From: Mycobacterium sp. PSTR-4-N
GTDB taxonomy: Bacteria; Actinomycetota; Actinomycetes; Mycobacteriales; Mycobacteriaceae
NCBI RefSeq assembly: GCF_022348085.1
Contig: NZ_JAKRFN010000015.1
Span: 62,001 to 126,000 of the forward strand
Direction of reading: 5' to 3'
DNA length: 64,000 nucleotides
Of this stretch, positions 41,194 to 49,644 are shown piece by piece. The position numbers and the translations under genes are program-made. Position 1 is the first letter of the stretch; each line of letters begins with the position of its first letter. The notes beneath the pieces were generated by a model. It did not search any database, was not told the origin of the DNA, and saw only the letters and a program-made list of their open reading frames with translations.

Positions 41194-42102
41194 TCACCCG
41201 AGATGGGCGCTGTCGTCGTCGAGGTCGTCGCGGCTCAGTCCCATCGGCGTCCCGGCCGGGACGTCGCCGGCCGCGATCACGGCGCGCGTGATCGGTGTGA
41301 GGGCACCGAACAACGCCTCGACCTCGTCGTCGTCGAGGACGTCGAGGGCGGCCAGCGCGAGCGCGTCGGTCCGGTCCTCGATGTGCTGCTTGAGCGCGCG
41401 GCCCTGGTCGGTGATGGCACCGTCGGCGTCGAGCACTCCGCGCCGGCGCAACGCGTCGCGGTGCGCGGCCCACTGCGCGTCGTCGTAGTCGCGGCTGCGT
41501 TTGATCATCTCCTCGGGCACCCGGCCGGCGGCAGCGTGCAGCACATTGCACTCGCGGCCGGACAGTCCCTCGGCGGTGAGCACGGCGACGTGGCCGTCGC
41601 CACGGTGTTCGCGGAGCAGGGTGGCCGCGTGCCAGAGGCGGGCCACCGGTTCGTCCGGCCAGGCCACCGCTCGGTTGGCGGCGTAGAGCACCCGACCCTC
41701 GATCTGACCGCCGGCCGCTGCGCGGGCGGCCAGGTCAGCCGCGCAGCGCGCCTGGATCTCGGTGACACCGCACCGGCGCAGCGCAGCCACCGCCCCCCTC
41801 TCGCGAGCCCGCAGGGCCTCGGCAGGGGGTGCCGTGTCCCACGCGGCGGGCAGGGCCTTGGCGACCCTGTCCGCGGCGAAGTTGTAGAACGCCGCGGTGA
41901 CGACCTCGGCCGGCACGATGCCCAGCGGCGCGGACCGGGCGGCGAAGTAGCCCATCCAGAACCCGCGATAGCCGAGATCGTCGAGGGCTGCCCGGGCCTC
42001 GGGCGCGAAGTAGGTGACGGCATGTACCGGTTCGATCCGGTCGAAGAAGCGGCGGGCCAGCGTGATCGGGCGGCCAGAGCGGTTGTCCACCCTCGCAGTC
42101 AA
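41194..42102 (-). CDS. SCO6745-family protein
   Basis: A 302-residue all-helical cytoplasmic protein. Motifs such as RRFFDRIEPVHAVTYFAPEAR, GYRGFWMGYFAARSAPLG and VVTAAFYNFAADRVAKALP near the N-terminus define the actinobacterial SCO6745 family, whose function is unknown. The C-terminal part (DDAQWAAHRDALRRRGVL...ITDQGRALKQHIEDRTD) looks like a winged helix-turn-helix and could bind DNA. The start is uncertain: TTG at 42102 gives 302 residues, while GTG at 42090 would remove four. It is convergent with ynfA (four bases) and divergent from the DUF4333 lipoprotein (50 bp). Confidence 0.75.
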   Translation of the reverse strand: MTARVDNRSGRPITLARRFFDRIEPVHAVTYFAPEARAALDDLGYRGFWMGYFAARSAPLGIVPAEVVTAAFYNFAADRVAKALPAAWDTAPPAEALRARERGAVAALRRCGVTEIQARCAADLAARAAAGGQIEGRVLYAANRAVAWPDEPVARLWHAATLLREHRGDGHVAVLTAEGLSGRECNVLHAAAGRVPEEMIKRSRDYDDAQWAAHRDALRRRGVLDADGAITDQGRALKQHIEDRTDALALAALDVLDDDEVEALFGALTPITRAVIAAGDVPAGTPMGLSRDDLDDDSAHLG

Positions 42103-42152
42103 TCACCCCGCGGTGGCCGGTCTGCTAACGTCCCCACCACCGTGGATCGAGG

Positions 42153-42896
42153 GTGACGGGCAAGCAGATGGCCAAGCTGATCAGGGGGTTCGCCGGGCTG
42201 GCTGTCGGCTGTGGCGCCCTTCTGGCGTGCAGTTCCCCGGTGAGCTCCGACGCGATCCCTGCCGTGGCGCCCGAGGATCTGCAGACCGACATCGCAGACC
42301 GCCTCGCGAAGGCGGGGGAGACACCGGAATCTGTCATCTGCAAAGACCCGCTGGTCGGGGAAGTCGGGCAGTCCGCCCGGTGTGACGTCGTACTGAGCCC
42401 GACGAACAGCTTCGAGCCGATCGTGACCGTCACCGACATCGACGGTGCCTCGATCCTCTACGAGATGATCCCTGCACTGTCGCGACCCCAACTCGAACGC
42501 GCCGTGGCGCGGCTGGTGTCGAGCCCGCCGGATGCGGTCGCGTGCCTGTCGGGGCTGCCCGGCCGCGCGGGGGCATCGGCCCAGTGCGACGTGTCCGTCG
42601 GTGGTCCCCCGGTGCGCCGCACGGCGACGGTAACCGGCGTCACCGGGTTGACGATGACGTTCGACCTGGTTCCGCTGCTGACCAAGGCCGAGCTCGAGAC
42701 CTCCTTGCTCGACGAGCTCACCGGCCGGGTGAATCGGCGGCCGGACTCCGCGGTCTGCGGTGGCAACCTGGAGGGCCGGGTGGGCGATTCTGTCGACTGC
42801 ACGGTGGTCTCCGGCACGGAGCGCGCCGAGCTGACGGTGACAGTGACCGCCGTCGACGGCACCAGGATCGACTACACCTACGCGCCGCGGCGCTGA
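42153..42896 (+). CDS. Lipoprotein with three tandem DUF4333 domains
   Basis: A 247-residue secreted lipoprotein. The N-terminus has a hydrophobic core and lipobox LLAC (Cys26). The rest is three repeats of about 70 residues, each with a cysteine pair of identical spacing, C-x13-C: VICKDPLVGEVGQSARCDVV, VACLSGLPGRAGASAQCDVS and AVCGGNLEGRVGDSVDCTVV. These are DUF4333 modules, related to the single domain in the protein at 10947. Such domains are extracytoplasmic in mycobacteria and their ligand is unknown. Start GTG 42153; ATG 42168 (MAKLIRG) is an alternative that would still leave a signal peptide. Convergent with gntR (two bases). Confidence 0.85.
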   Translation: MTGKQMAKLIRGFAGLAVGCGALLACSSPVSSDAIPAVAPEDLQTDIADRLAKAGETPESVICKDPLVGEVGQSARCDVVLSPTNSFEPIVTVTDIDGASILYEMIPALSRPQLERAVARLVSSPPDAVACLSGLPGRAGASAQCDVSVGGPPVRRTATVTGVTGLTMTFDLVPLLTKAELETSLLDELTGRVNRRPDSAVCGGNLEGRVGDSVDCTVVSGTERAELTVTVTAVDGTRIDYTYAPRR

Positions 42897-42898
42897 CG

Positions 42899-43600
42899 TC
42901 AGTCGTCGGCGGCGACCGCGGAGGCCGCCTCGTCGATGATCGCCCGCATCGCGTTCTCGGCGGCGTCGGAGTCGCGCAGGCGGACCGCACGGGCCACCTC
43001 GTCGTGCAACGCGATGGCCGCCGGGTTGGGTGTCGCGGGCATCATGCCGTGATGGGTGCGCCCGGCGAGCACCTCGGCGACGACGTCGTAGAGGGCGCGG
43101 AACATCTCGTTACCGCTGGCCTCCAGCAGGGTTCGATGAAAGACCTTGTCGGCCAACAGGTATGACTCGAGATCACCGGAGCGTCCGTGTACGACCATGT
43201 CGGAGACCGCGGCGGCCATGATGCGGCACTGGTGCGGATCGGCGCGCTGCGCGGCCAGCGCGGCGGCTGCCGGCTCGAAGCCGCGCCGCAGTTCGGACAG
43301 CGAGGTGAGCTGCCTCGCGCGATCGTCGGAGTCGAGGCGCCACCGGATCAGTCGGGGATCGAAGACGTTCCAGGTCGCGGCCGGTTGGATCGTGATGCCC
43401 ACGCGGCGCCGTGAGGCGACCATGCCCATGGACTCGAGAACGCGGATGGCCTCGCGGGCGACGCTGCGTGACACCCGGTACCGCACGCACACGCCGTCGA
43501 GGGTCAACACGTCGCCCGGAGCATGTGTGCCGGCCACGATCGCCGTCCCCAAGGCGCTCAGCACGCTGCCGTGCAGGGCTGCGGACGGCGTCTCGGTCAC
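42899..43600 (-). CDS. gntR: FadR-type GntR regulator of the gluconate genes
   Basis: A 233-residue regulator. Residues about 10-75 are a GntR winged helix (LGTAIVAGTHAPGDVLTL...YRVSRSVAREAIRVLESMGMV). The C-terminal part is the helical FCD effector domain (SLSELRRGFEPAAAALAA; YLLADKVFHRTLLEASGNEMF; later His in LHDEVARAV) that binds a carboxylate through a metal. It diverges from gluconokinase and the gluconate permease, so gluconate or a phosphorylated derivative is the probable inducer and this is the probable repressor. Start GTG at 43600. Name given from context; other hexuronate or aldonate regulators look alike. Confidence 0.85.
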   Translation of the reverse strand: MTETPSAALHGSVLSALGTAIVAGTHAPGDVLTLDGVCVRYRVSRSVAREAIRVLESMGMVASRRRVGITIQPAATWNVFDPRLIRWRLDSDDRARQLTSLSELRRGFEPAAAALAAQRADPHQCRIMAAAVSDMVVHGRSGDLESYLLADKVFHRTLLEASGNEMFRALYDVVAEVLAGRTHHGMMPATPNPAAIALHDEVARAVRLRDSDAAENAMRAIIDEAASAVAADD

Positions 43601-43725
43601 GCAATCATCCTGTCATACGCTGGGCTGATGTCGATTAAGCAGATGCAAATCCGTGATTGTCTTGCAATCGTATGCCTATTGAGGCATTGTGTGTGACGGC
43701 AGGCACAGCAGGGTAGGAGGATCAG
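43601..43725. promoter_or_regulatory. Divergent gntR/gntK control region with two palindromes
   Basis: Unusually AT-rich for this DNA. It contains GATTG-TCTTG-CAATC (43655-43669) and ATGCCT-ATTG-AGGCAT (43672-43687), two perfect inverted repeats nearly end to end, and CATACG/CGTATG halves at 43614-43619 and 43669-43674. AGGAGG precedes the gntK GTG. These are the natural GntR operators; which palindrome is bound is not decided by sequence. Confidence 0.6.
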
Positions 43726-44238
43726 GTGGCGTCACCCGTCGTGGTCATGGGCGTATCGGGCTCGGGTAAATCGACTGTCGGTGCCGCTCTGGCACAACGG
43801 TTGCGGGTGCCGTTCGCAGACGCAGACGACTTCCATCCCGCCGAGAACATCGCGAAGATGACCGCGGGTCATCCCCTCGACGACGATGACCGGCATCCCT
43901 GGCTCGAGGCCATCGGCGTCTGGCTGGCGCAGCGCTGCGAGAGCGGTGGCGTGATGAGTTGCTCGGCGCTCAAGCGCAGCTACCGCGATCAACTGCGCAC
44001 CCATTGCCCCGATGTGCAGTTCCTCCATCTCAGCGGTACCCCGGACGTCATCGCCCGCAGGCAGGCGAGCCGGCCGGGCCACTTCATGCCGGCCTCACTT
44101 CTGGCCTCGCAGTTCGCGACGCTCGAGCCGCTGGACGCCGACGAGCCGGGCACCACCATCGACGTCGATCAGAGCATCGACGCGATCATCGACACCTACT
44201 GCACCACAACATCTTCGGCGATCGAACAGGAGAAGTGA
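43726..44238 (+). CDS. gntK: Gluconokinase
   Basis: A 170-residue P-loop kinase of the thermoresistant gluconokinase/shikimate-kinase-like family; phosphorylates D-gluconate to 6-phosphogluconate for the pentose phosphate pathway. The P-loop GVSGSGKST, the family-specific DADDFHPAENIAKM, PLDDDDRHPWL and the LID region RPGHFMPASLLASQF are all clear. Start GTG at 43726 with an AGGAGG ribosome binding site. The stop overlaps the permease start (TGATG). First gene of the gntK-gntP operon, opposite gntR. Confidence 0.94.
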   Translation: MASPVVVMGVSGSGKSTVGAALAQRLRVPFADADDFHPAENIAKMTAGHPLDDDDRHPWLEAIGVWLAQRCESGGVMSCSALKRSYRDQLRTHCPDVQFLHLSGTPDVIARRQASRPGHFMPASLLASQFATLEPLDADEPGTTIDVDQSIDAIIDTYCTTTSSAIEQEK

Positions 44239-45719
44239 TGGACTCGTCAATGCTCACCGTCCTCGCGGCGGACACAGAGCTACCCGAACCGGTGGCATCG
44301 GGCTGGCAACTGGTGCTGGCCGCGCTGGCCGGTATCGCGCTGATCGTCGTGCTGATCACCGTGGCGAAGCTGCACCCGTTCCTCGCGCTGATCTTCGGCG
44401 CGCTGACGGTCGGCATCGTGGCGGGGGAGAACGTCGGCGACGTGCTCGACTCCTTCTCCGACGGCTTCGGCAGCACCGCCGCAGGCGTCGGCATCCTGAT
44501 CGCCCTGGGCGCGATGTTCGCCAAACTGCTGGCCGATTCCGGGGGCGCCGACGAGATCGTGGACACGATCGTGGGGCGGTCCTCGCCCCGGGCGCTACCA
44601 TGGGCGATGGCGCTGGTGGGTGCGATCATCGGGCTCCCGATGTTCTTCGAGATCGGCCTGGTGCTGTTGATGCCTGTCATCTACCTCGTCGCCAAGCGTT
44701 CAGGGCAGTCCCTGATCACCATCGGAATCCCCGCTCTGGCAGGTCTTTCGGCGATGCACGGGCTCGTGCCCCCGCACCCCGGCCCGCTCACGGCGATCGA
44801 TCTGCTCGGCGCCGATCTGGGTGTCACGCTGGCTCTCGGCGTCGCCGTCGCGATCCCCACCGTCATCGTCGCGGGTCCCCTGTTCGGCAAGCTGGCCGGA
44901 CGCTGGGTCGTCATCGACATCCCCGACCGGTTCGACAGCGACACCGGCGCGCGGCGGCGCGACAGTACAGTTTCCGACGCCGATTCCGGCGGCGCGCTAC
45001 CCACCTCGGGGGGCAGTTCGCTGGCCACCCAGACCGTCGACCAGCGGTCCCGGCCGCGGTTCGGGATCACGCTGTTCAGCGTGCTGCTTCCGGTGGCGCT
45101 GATGATGGGTAAGTCGCTGGCCGACATCTTCATCGACGACGACGCGAACCTGATCCGCCAGACGTTCGACATCCTGGGTCGTCCGCTCGTGGCCCTGTTG
45201 ATCGCCGTCATCGTCGGCATCTTCACGCTGGGTCGGGGAGCAGGGATGACGCGCGATCAGATCGTCACGTGTGTCGAGTCCTCGTTGCCGCCGGTCGCCG
45301 GGATCATCCTGATCGTCGCCGCCGGCGGCGGCTTCAAGCAGGTGCTCGTCGACAGCGGCATCGGCACTCTGCTCGCCGACTGGGCGCGCGGCGCCAACAT
45401 GTCGGTCATCCTGCTGGCCTGGGTGATCGCCGTGCTGATCCGGTTGGCCACCGGTTCTGCGACCGTTGCCACCATCACGGCGTCGTCGCTGATGCTCGGC
45501 CTGGTGGATGGCCTGAGCACCGGCGAGGTGTCGCTGGTGGTGCTCGCCGTGGGTGCCGGGTCGCTGTTCTTCTCCCATGTCAACGACGCCGGCTTCTGGC
45601 TCATCAAGGAGTTCTTCGGGATGAGCGTCGGGCAGACCATCAAGAGCTGGTCGGTGATGGAGACGGTGCTGTCGGTGACGGGCCTCATCCTGGTACTGCT
45701 GCTGGGGATCGTCATCTGA
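44238..45719 (+). CDS. gntP: Gluconate:H+ symporter (GntP family)
   Basis: A 493-residue permease with about 12-14 membrane helices. Family sequences such as HPFLALIFGALTVGI, LADSGGADEIVDTIV, FFEIGLVLLMPVIY, MHGLVPPHPGPLTAIDLLG and SHVNDAGFWLIKEFFGMS are conserved. A hydrophilic cytoplasmic loop of about 35 residues in the middle (DSDTGARRRDSTVSDADSGG) is longer than in E. coli members. It imports gluconate for the coupled kinase. Start ATG 44238 overlaps the gntK stop. Some members of the family carry other aldonates, so related sugar acids remain possible. Confidence 0.93.
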   Translation: MDSSMLTVLAADTELPEPVASGWQLVLAALAGIALIVVLITVAKLHPFLALIFGALTVGIVAGENVGDVLDSFSDGFGSTAAGVGILIALGAMFAKLLADSGGADEIVDTIVGRSSPRALPWAMALVGAIIGLPMFFEIGLVLLMPVIYLVAKRSGQSLITIGIPALAGLSAMHGLVPPHPGPLTAIDLLGADLGVTLALGVAVAIPTVIVAGPLFGKLAGRWVVIDIPDRFDSDTGARRRDSTVSDADSGGALPTSGGSSLATQTVDQRSRPRFGITLFSVLLPVALMMGKSLADIFIDDDANLIRQTFDILGRPLVALLIAVIVGIFTLGRGAGMTRDQIVTCVESSLPPVAGIILIVAAGGGFKQVLVDSGIGTLLADWARGANMSVILLAWVIAVLIRLATGSATVATITASSLMLGLVDGLSTGEVSLVVLAVGAGSLFFSHVNDAGFWLIKEFFGMSVGQTIKSWSVMETVLSVTGLILVLLLGIVI

Positions 45720-45734
45720 TCCCCGGCGGGGGCC

Positions 45735-46226
45735 TCAGGCCTTCTGCACCTGGGTCCCGCCGGCGAGCTCGTCGTGCTTGCCCTGCTTGGTGGGGCTGCC
45801 GTTGATCGTCACCGCGATGACGACGATCGCCACCACACCGAGTAGGCCGCCGATGAACGGGATGATCGGGAGCAGCGTCCACGAGTTACGGATCGCCGAC
45901 TGCGTAGCGGTCGGTTTGGGCGCCCCGCCGGGGCCGCGCACGCTGAGCCCGAGCAACTTCTTGCCCGGGGTCCAGCCCTGGGTCACCTCGAACGCCACGT
46001 AGTAGATGAAGCTCATCGCGCCGGTGAAGAGCCCGGTGATCCAGATGTTCGACGACGCGCCGATCGCGAAAACGATGATGCTGCCCACGATGCCGACGAT
46101 CAGGCCGTCGATCAATCGGGCCGCGAAGCGCACTCCGAGGCCACCGGGCTGGCCGCCGCCGCCGGGCGGCGGATAGGACCCCGGGTAGCCGTACTGGCCG
46201 GATTGCGGGGGATAGTCGCTGGTCAT
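45735..46226 (-). CDS. RDD-family membrane protein
   Basis: A 163-residue protein. A Pro/Gly/Tyr-rich N-terminus of 30 residues leads to an RDD domain (GVRFAARLIDGLIVGIVGSIIVF, with the Arg and Asp-Asp-type signature) and three membrane helices. Mycobacterial RDD proteins are poorly understood; some have been linked to ion or antibiotic transport. Start ATG 46226 with AAGGAG eight bases upstream on its strand. Convergent with gntP; a strong hairpin lies between it and the DoxX-like gene upstream. Confidence 0.85.
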   Translation of the reverse strand: MTSDYPPQSGQYGYPGSYPPPGGGGQPGGLGVRFAARLIDGLIVGIVGSIIVFAIGASSNIWITGLFTGAMSFIYYVAFEVTQGWTPGKKLLGLSVRGPGGAPKPTATQSAIRNSWTLLPIIPFIGGLLGVVAIVVIAVTINGSPTKQGKHDELAGGTQVQKA

Positions 46227-46279
46227 CGGAGGAGCTCCTTCTCACGGCGGCTGGCTGCGAGCCCACCGTACCCAGCAGT

Positions 46280-46310
46280 CAGCCCCCGCGAAAGGGCTTC
46301 GCGGGGGCTG
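46280..46310 (-). terminator. 13-bp stem hairpin downstream of the DoxX-like gene
   Basis: CAGCCCCCGCGAA (46280-46292) and TTCGCGGGGGCTG (46298-46310) pair perfectly around a 5-nt loop. It lies 17 bp past the stop of the minus-strand DoxX-like gene and before the RDD gene on the same strand. No U-tract follows, which is common for mycobacterial terminators. Confidence 0.7.
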
Positions 46311-46326
46311 GCGCTCGGATGTGGGG

Positions 46327-47223
46327 TCAGCGCAGCTGCTTGCGGCGCTTCTTGACTTCGGAGCTTGCGGTGTCGGCCAGTTCTGCGGCCCGCCCACGCG
46401 CGATGTCCGCGGAGCGCTGGGCCCGTTCGCGAGCGGCGTCCGCGAGATCCGGCGCGCGGTCACGGGCGGCGTCGGCGATCTCTTCACCGCGTTGCCGGGC
46501 CAGCACCGCCCACTCACCACCGCGTTCGCGCGCGACGTCGGCCAGCTCGCCGCCACGTTCGCGAGCCACCTCGGCGAGCTCACCGCCGCGCTCCCGCGCG
46601 ACCTCCGCCAGCTCTCCGCCGCGTTCCCGGGCGATGTGCGCGAGTTCGCGCCCGCGCTCCGCGCCCACATGCAGACCGTGTCCCACCTTGTCGGCGAACT
46701 CGCTGTCGGCCAGCGAGCCGCCCGCGGCTGCGCCGACCGGGAGTGCCGCGGTGACGGCCTCGGCGGCCTTGCGTGCCGCGCGACGGCCGCGCCAGCCCAG
46801 CGACGGCTTCCCCTCGGTGTCGACCGCGGCGATGATGAGGCCGCCGATGAGGCTGATGTCGGTCACGAACGCGCGCCGCTCGTCGGCCTTGCGCGCAGGA
46901 TCGGTCTGGTTCCAGAAATTGTGTCCGCTCAGGGATCCCGGCACGACGGTCAGCGCCAGCGCCGCCGACGCGAACCGCGGAAGCTTGCCGGTCGCCAGCA
47001 GCAGGCCGCCGCCGATCTGGACGGCCGCGTTGATCCGAGCCACCGTCTCGGCGTCCGACGGCAGATTGGTGCTGACCGGATCGGGCAGCTTGCTGAGCCC
47101 GTCAAGCGTGTTCTGGGTGGACTGGGCTGCGGGTTTCGGGCTCCGCAGGGCCTCGATCCCGCGAGAGATGAACACGGCGGACAGCATGGGGCGCGCGACG
47201 CGACGGATCAACATGGGGGACAT
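46327..47223 (-). CDS. DoxX-family membrane protein with 11-residue repeat tail
   Basis: A 298-residue protein. Residues 1-140 form a DoxX-like membrane domain (VARPMLSAVFISRGIEALRSP; NAAVQIGGGLLLATGKLPRFASAALAL; TDISLIGGLIIAAVDTEG). Residues about 188-286 are nine 11-residue units of the type GELAEVARERG, a strongly amphipathic helix with alternating Arg/Glu and Ala/Leu, like apolipoprotein or LEA-type repeats. The tail ends in a basic VKKRRKQLR. DoxX proteins in mycobacteria are associated with redox and thiol-stress complexes, but a role for this one is not established. Start ATG 47223 (MSPMLIRR); MLIRR at 47214 is also possible. Divergent from xylB. Confidence 0.85.
   Translation of the reverse strand: MSPMLIRRVARPMLSAVFISRGIEALRSPKPAAQSTQNTLDGLSKLPDPVSTNLPSDAETVARINAAVQIGGGLLLATGKLPRFASAALALTVVPGSLSGHNFWNQTDPARKADERRAFVTDISLIGGLIIAAVDTEGKPSLGWRGRRAARKAAEAVTAALPVGAAAGGSLADSEFADKVGHGLHVGAERGRELAHIARERGGELAEVARERGGELAEVARERGGELADVARERGGEWAVLARQRGEEIADAARDRAPDLADAARERAQRSADIARGRAAELADTASSEVKKRRKQLR
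46366..46662 (-). repeat. Nine-fold 33-bp (11-codon) repeat in the DoxX-like gene
   Basis: Each 33-bp unit encodes one 11-residue amphipathic repeat. The central four units are the most alike at the DNA level, the outer ones more diverged, as expected from growth by internal duplication. Confidence 0.75.
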
Positions 47224-47284
47224 GTTCCCACGCGGTTCGGCGACCAAACCCGACCGGGCGTCCCGTCGGGGTAGCTTCGCAGGC

Positions 47285-48679
47285 GTGCCACTCGTCGCGG
47301 GAATCGACTCCTCCACCCAGTCGTGCAAAGTACTGATCTGTGATGCCGAGACCGGCCGGACCGTGCGGTCGGCGGCCAGTCCCCACCCGGGCGGCACCGA
47401 GGTGGCGCCGGCGCACTGGTGGCAAGCGCTGCAGGCGAGCATCGACGAGCTGGGCGGTATCGACGACGTCGCTGCGGTCTCGGTGGGCGCGCAGCAGCAC
47501 GGCATGGTGTGCCTCGACGACACCGGCGACGTGGTCCGGGACGCGTTGCTGTGGAACGACACCCGCTCGGCCGGCGCGGCGGCCGACCTGGTCGACGAAC
47601 TCGGTGGTCCCGACGAGTGGGCGAGCCGCACAGGTGTCGTGCCGGTCGCGGCCATCACCGCCACCAAGTTGCGGTGGCTGGCCGACCACGAACCGGCGCA
47701 CGCCGATGCCACCGCTGCGGTCTGCCTGCCCCATGATTGGTTGACCTGGCGGCTGTCCGGTTCCTCGGACCTCGGCGAGCTGACCACGGATCGCAGCGAC
47801 GCCAGCGGCACCGGATACTTCTCGGCGGCCACGGATTCCTACGACGCCGAGTTGCTCGAGTTGGCGCTGCGGGGGCGTCATCCGGCCCTGCCGACCGTCG
47901 TCGCCCCCGCCGGTTCGGCGTTGCAGACCGCCCACGGCGCGCTGCTGGGTGCCGGAGCCGGCGACAACGCCGCGGCGGCGCTCGGCCTTGGTGCCGGACC
48001 GGGCGACTGTGTGGTGTCTCTGGGTACCTCCGGCGTGGTCAGCGCGGTCGGTGCGACGGCGCCCCACGACCCCGAGGGCATCGTCGCGGGATTCGCCGAT
48101 GCAACGGGTCGGCAACTGCCCCTCGTCTGCACGCTGAACGGAGCGCCCGTGCTCGCCGCGGTGGCTCGCATGCTCGGTGTCGACTTCGACGAGTTCGACC
48201 GGCTCGCGCTCAGCGCCGCGGTCGGCGCCGAGGGCTTGACGCTGGTGCCGTACCTGGACGGGGAGCGCTCACCCAACCTGCCCGACGCCGCCGGCGCTTT
48301 GCACGGAATCACCACGCGAAACTTCACCGCCGCCAACATCGCCCGCGCCTCTGTCGAGGGTCTGCTGGCCTCCATGGCGTACTGCATCGACAAGATCCGG
48401 GCACACGGCGTCGCGGTCGACCGCATCATCTTGATCGGTGGCGGAGCCCGCTCCGCGGCGGTCAGGCAGGTGGCGCCGGCGGTTCTCGGGGCGCCCGTCC
48501 ATGTCCCGGCGCCTGCCGAGTACGTCGCGATCGGCGCCGCGCGGCAGGCGGCCTGGTCGCTCGCGGGCGGAGAGAATCCGCCGCAGTGGTCCCTGGCGGA
48601 CACCACCGTGCACGAGGCGGATCCCACGCCGGAGGTGCTCGATCGCTATCGAACGGCCGAGCGGCTGACATTGCGCTGA
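47285..48679 (+). CDS. xylB: Xylulokinase
   Basis: A 464-residue FGGY-family sugar kinase, phosphorylating D-xylulose to xylulose 5-phosphate. N-terminal phosphate loop AGIDSSTQSCKV, sugar-site segment VGAQQHGMVCLDDTG (the glutamine-histidine-glycine-methionine of xylulokinases), catalytic aspartate in GAGDNAAAALG, and the ATP-binding IILIGGGARSAAVRQV are present. The GTG at 47285 is chosen because TAGCTT (47272-47277) lies seven bases upstream and because earlier frame sequence is Arg/Pro-rich. It stands alone without a xylose isomerase nearby, so a pentitol-derived xylulose source is likely. Convergent with the LysR gene. Confidence 0.9.
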   Translation: MPLVAGIDSSTQSCKVLICDAETGRTVRSAASPHPGGTEVAPAHWWQALQASIDELGGIDDVAAVSVGAQQHGMVCLDDTGDVVRDALLWNDTRSAGAAADLVDELGGPDEWASRTGVVPVAAITATKLRWLADHEPAHADATAAVCLPHDWLTWRLSGSSDLGELTTDRSDASGTGYFSAATDSYDAELLELALRGRHPALPTVVAPAGSALQTAHGALLGAGAGDNAAAALGLGAGPGDCVVSLGTSGVVSAVGATAPHDPEGIVAGFADATGRQLPLVCTLNGAPVLAAVARMLGVDFDEFDRLALSAAVGAEGLTLVPYLDGERSPNLPDAAGALHGITTRNFTAANIARASVEGLLASMAYCIDKIRAHGVAVDRIILIGGGARSAAVRQVAPAVLGAPVHVPAPAEYVAIGAARQAAWSLAGGENPPQWSLADTTVHEADPTPEVLDRYRTAERLTLR

Positions 48680-48682
48680 CGC

Positions 48683-49609
48683 TCAGGTGGGCCGCGCGGC
48701 CTCCGGGCGCGGCCACATCGGTCGCGGCAGCGCCGCACCCGGCGGCGGTCGCACCGCGTCCAGCACCGCCCGCAGCGGCGGCCAGTCGGCGCGGCCGACC
48801 CTGGTGACGGCGTAGGCGGTGAGCACCACGTCGGGATCGGTCAGGGGCAGTACGGTGACTCCCGCGGCGGTGGGCCGCTCGATCGGCAACAGTCCCACCC
48901 CGTAGCCGGCGGTGATGAGTTCCTCGACGAGGTCGAGGCTGTCGATCTGGTGGGCGATGCGCGGGGTGAAGCCGGACAGAGACGCCAGCGTGCGCACCGC
49001 ATCCTCGTCGGCGGTGTTGCGGGAGTTGACGATCCACGCATGGTCGGCGTAGTCACGCAGCGCGGGCATGTTGCGGGAGGTGTCGGTCGGCACCCCGAGG
49101 CCCCACCGGATGGACCAGAGCGGCACCGCTTCCAGCAGCGCTCCCGGGGAGGCCGGGGCCAGGTTGTAGTCATAGGTCAGTGCCAGATCCAGATCGTCGG
49201 CGGTCAACAGCCGAAACGCTTCCACGGGCTCGTACTCGCTGATGATGAAGTCCACCTGCGGCATGCGCTCGCGCAAGTGCGCGGCGATCGGGAGCAGCGA
49301 GACCCGGATGCCGGTGGCGAACCCGCCGACGCGGACGGTGCCGGCCGGATCGGCATCGGCGTCGAGGTCCAGGAGTGCCCGGTCCACCGCGGCGAGGATG
49401 GTCACCGCATGATCGGCCAGTCGGCGGCCCGCCGGGGTCAGACGCACCCGTCGGCCCTGCGGCTCGATCAGCTGCGCCCCCGTTTCCCGGCTGAGCGCGG
49501 CGATCTGCGCAGACACCGTCGACGTGGTGAGGTGGTACTCGTCTGCCACGGCCCGCATCGAACCGAGGCGCGACAGCGCGAGCAGAAGCTGCAGTCGGCG
49601 GAAGTCCAC
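48683..49609 (-). CDS. LysR-family transcriptional regulator
   Basis: A 308-residue regulator with the N-terminal LysR winged helix (residues 1-60: LQLLLALSRLGSMRAVADEYHLTTSTVSAQIAALSRETGAQL) and a periplasmic-binding-protein-like effector domain (SLLPIAAHLRERMPQVDFIISEYEP...). It diverges from the FGGY kinase gene with only 35 bp between, the normal arrangement for a LysR protein and its target. The effector is unknown; a sugar or polyol metabolite is the logical guess. Start GTG 49609. It is tail to tail with xylB (three bases). Confidence 0.88.
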   Translation of the reverse strand: MDFRRLQLLLALSRLGSMRAVADEYHLTTSTVSAQIAALSRETGAQLIEPQGRRVRLTPAGRRLADHAVTILAAVDRALLDLDADADPAGTVRVGGFATGIRVSLLPIAAHLRERMPQVDFIISEYEPVEAFRLLTADDLDLALTYDYNLAPASPGALLEAVPLWSIRWGLGVPTDTSRNMPALRDYADHAWIVNSRNTADEDAVRTLASLSGFTPRIAHQIDSLDLVEELITAGYGVGLLPIERPTAAGVTVLPLTDPDVVLTAYAVTRVGRADWPPLRAVLDAVRPPPGAALPRPMWPRPEAARPT

Positions 49610-49644
49610 GCCGGTGATTGTCCTCTCCCACGTAGGGTTGGCTC

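Noticed and set aside
45721..45741. CCCC-GGC-GGGG and GGCCTCAGGCC palindromes after gntP as a terminator
   Set aside because: The arms are short and partly inside the RDD gene; no U-tract; such GC palindromes arise by chance in this DNA.
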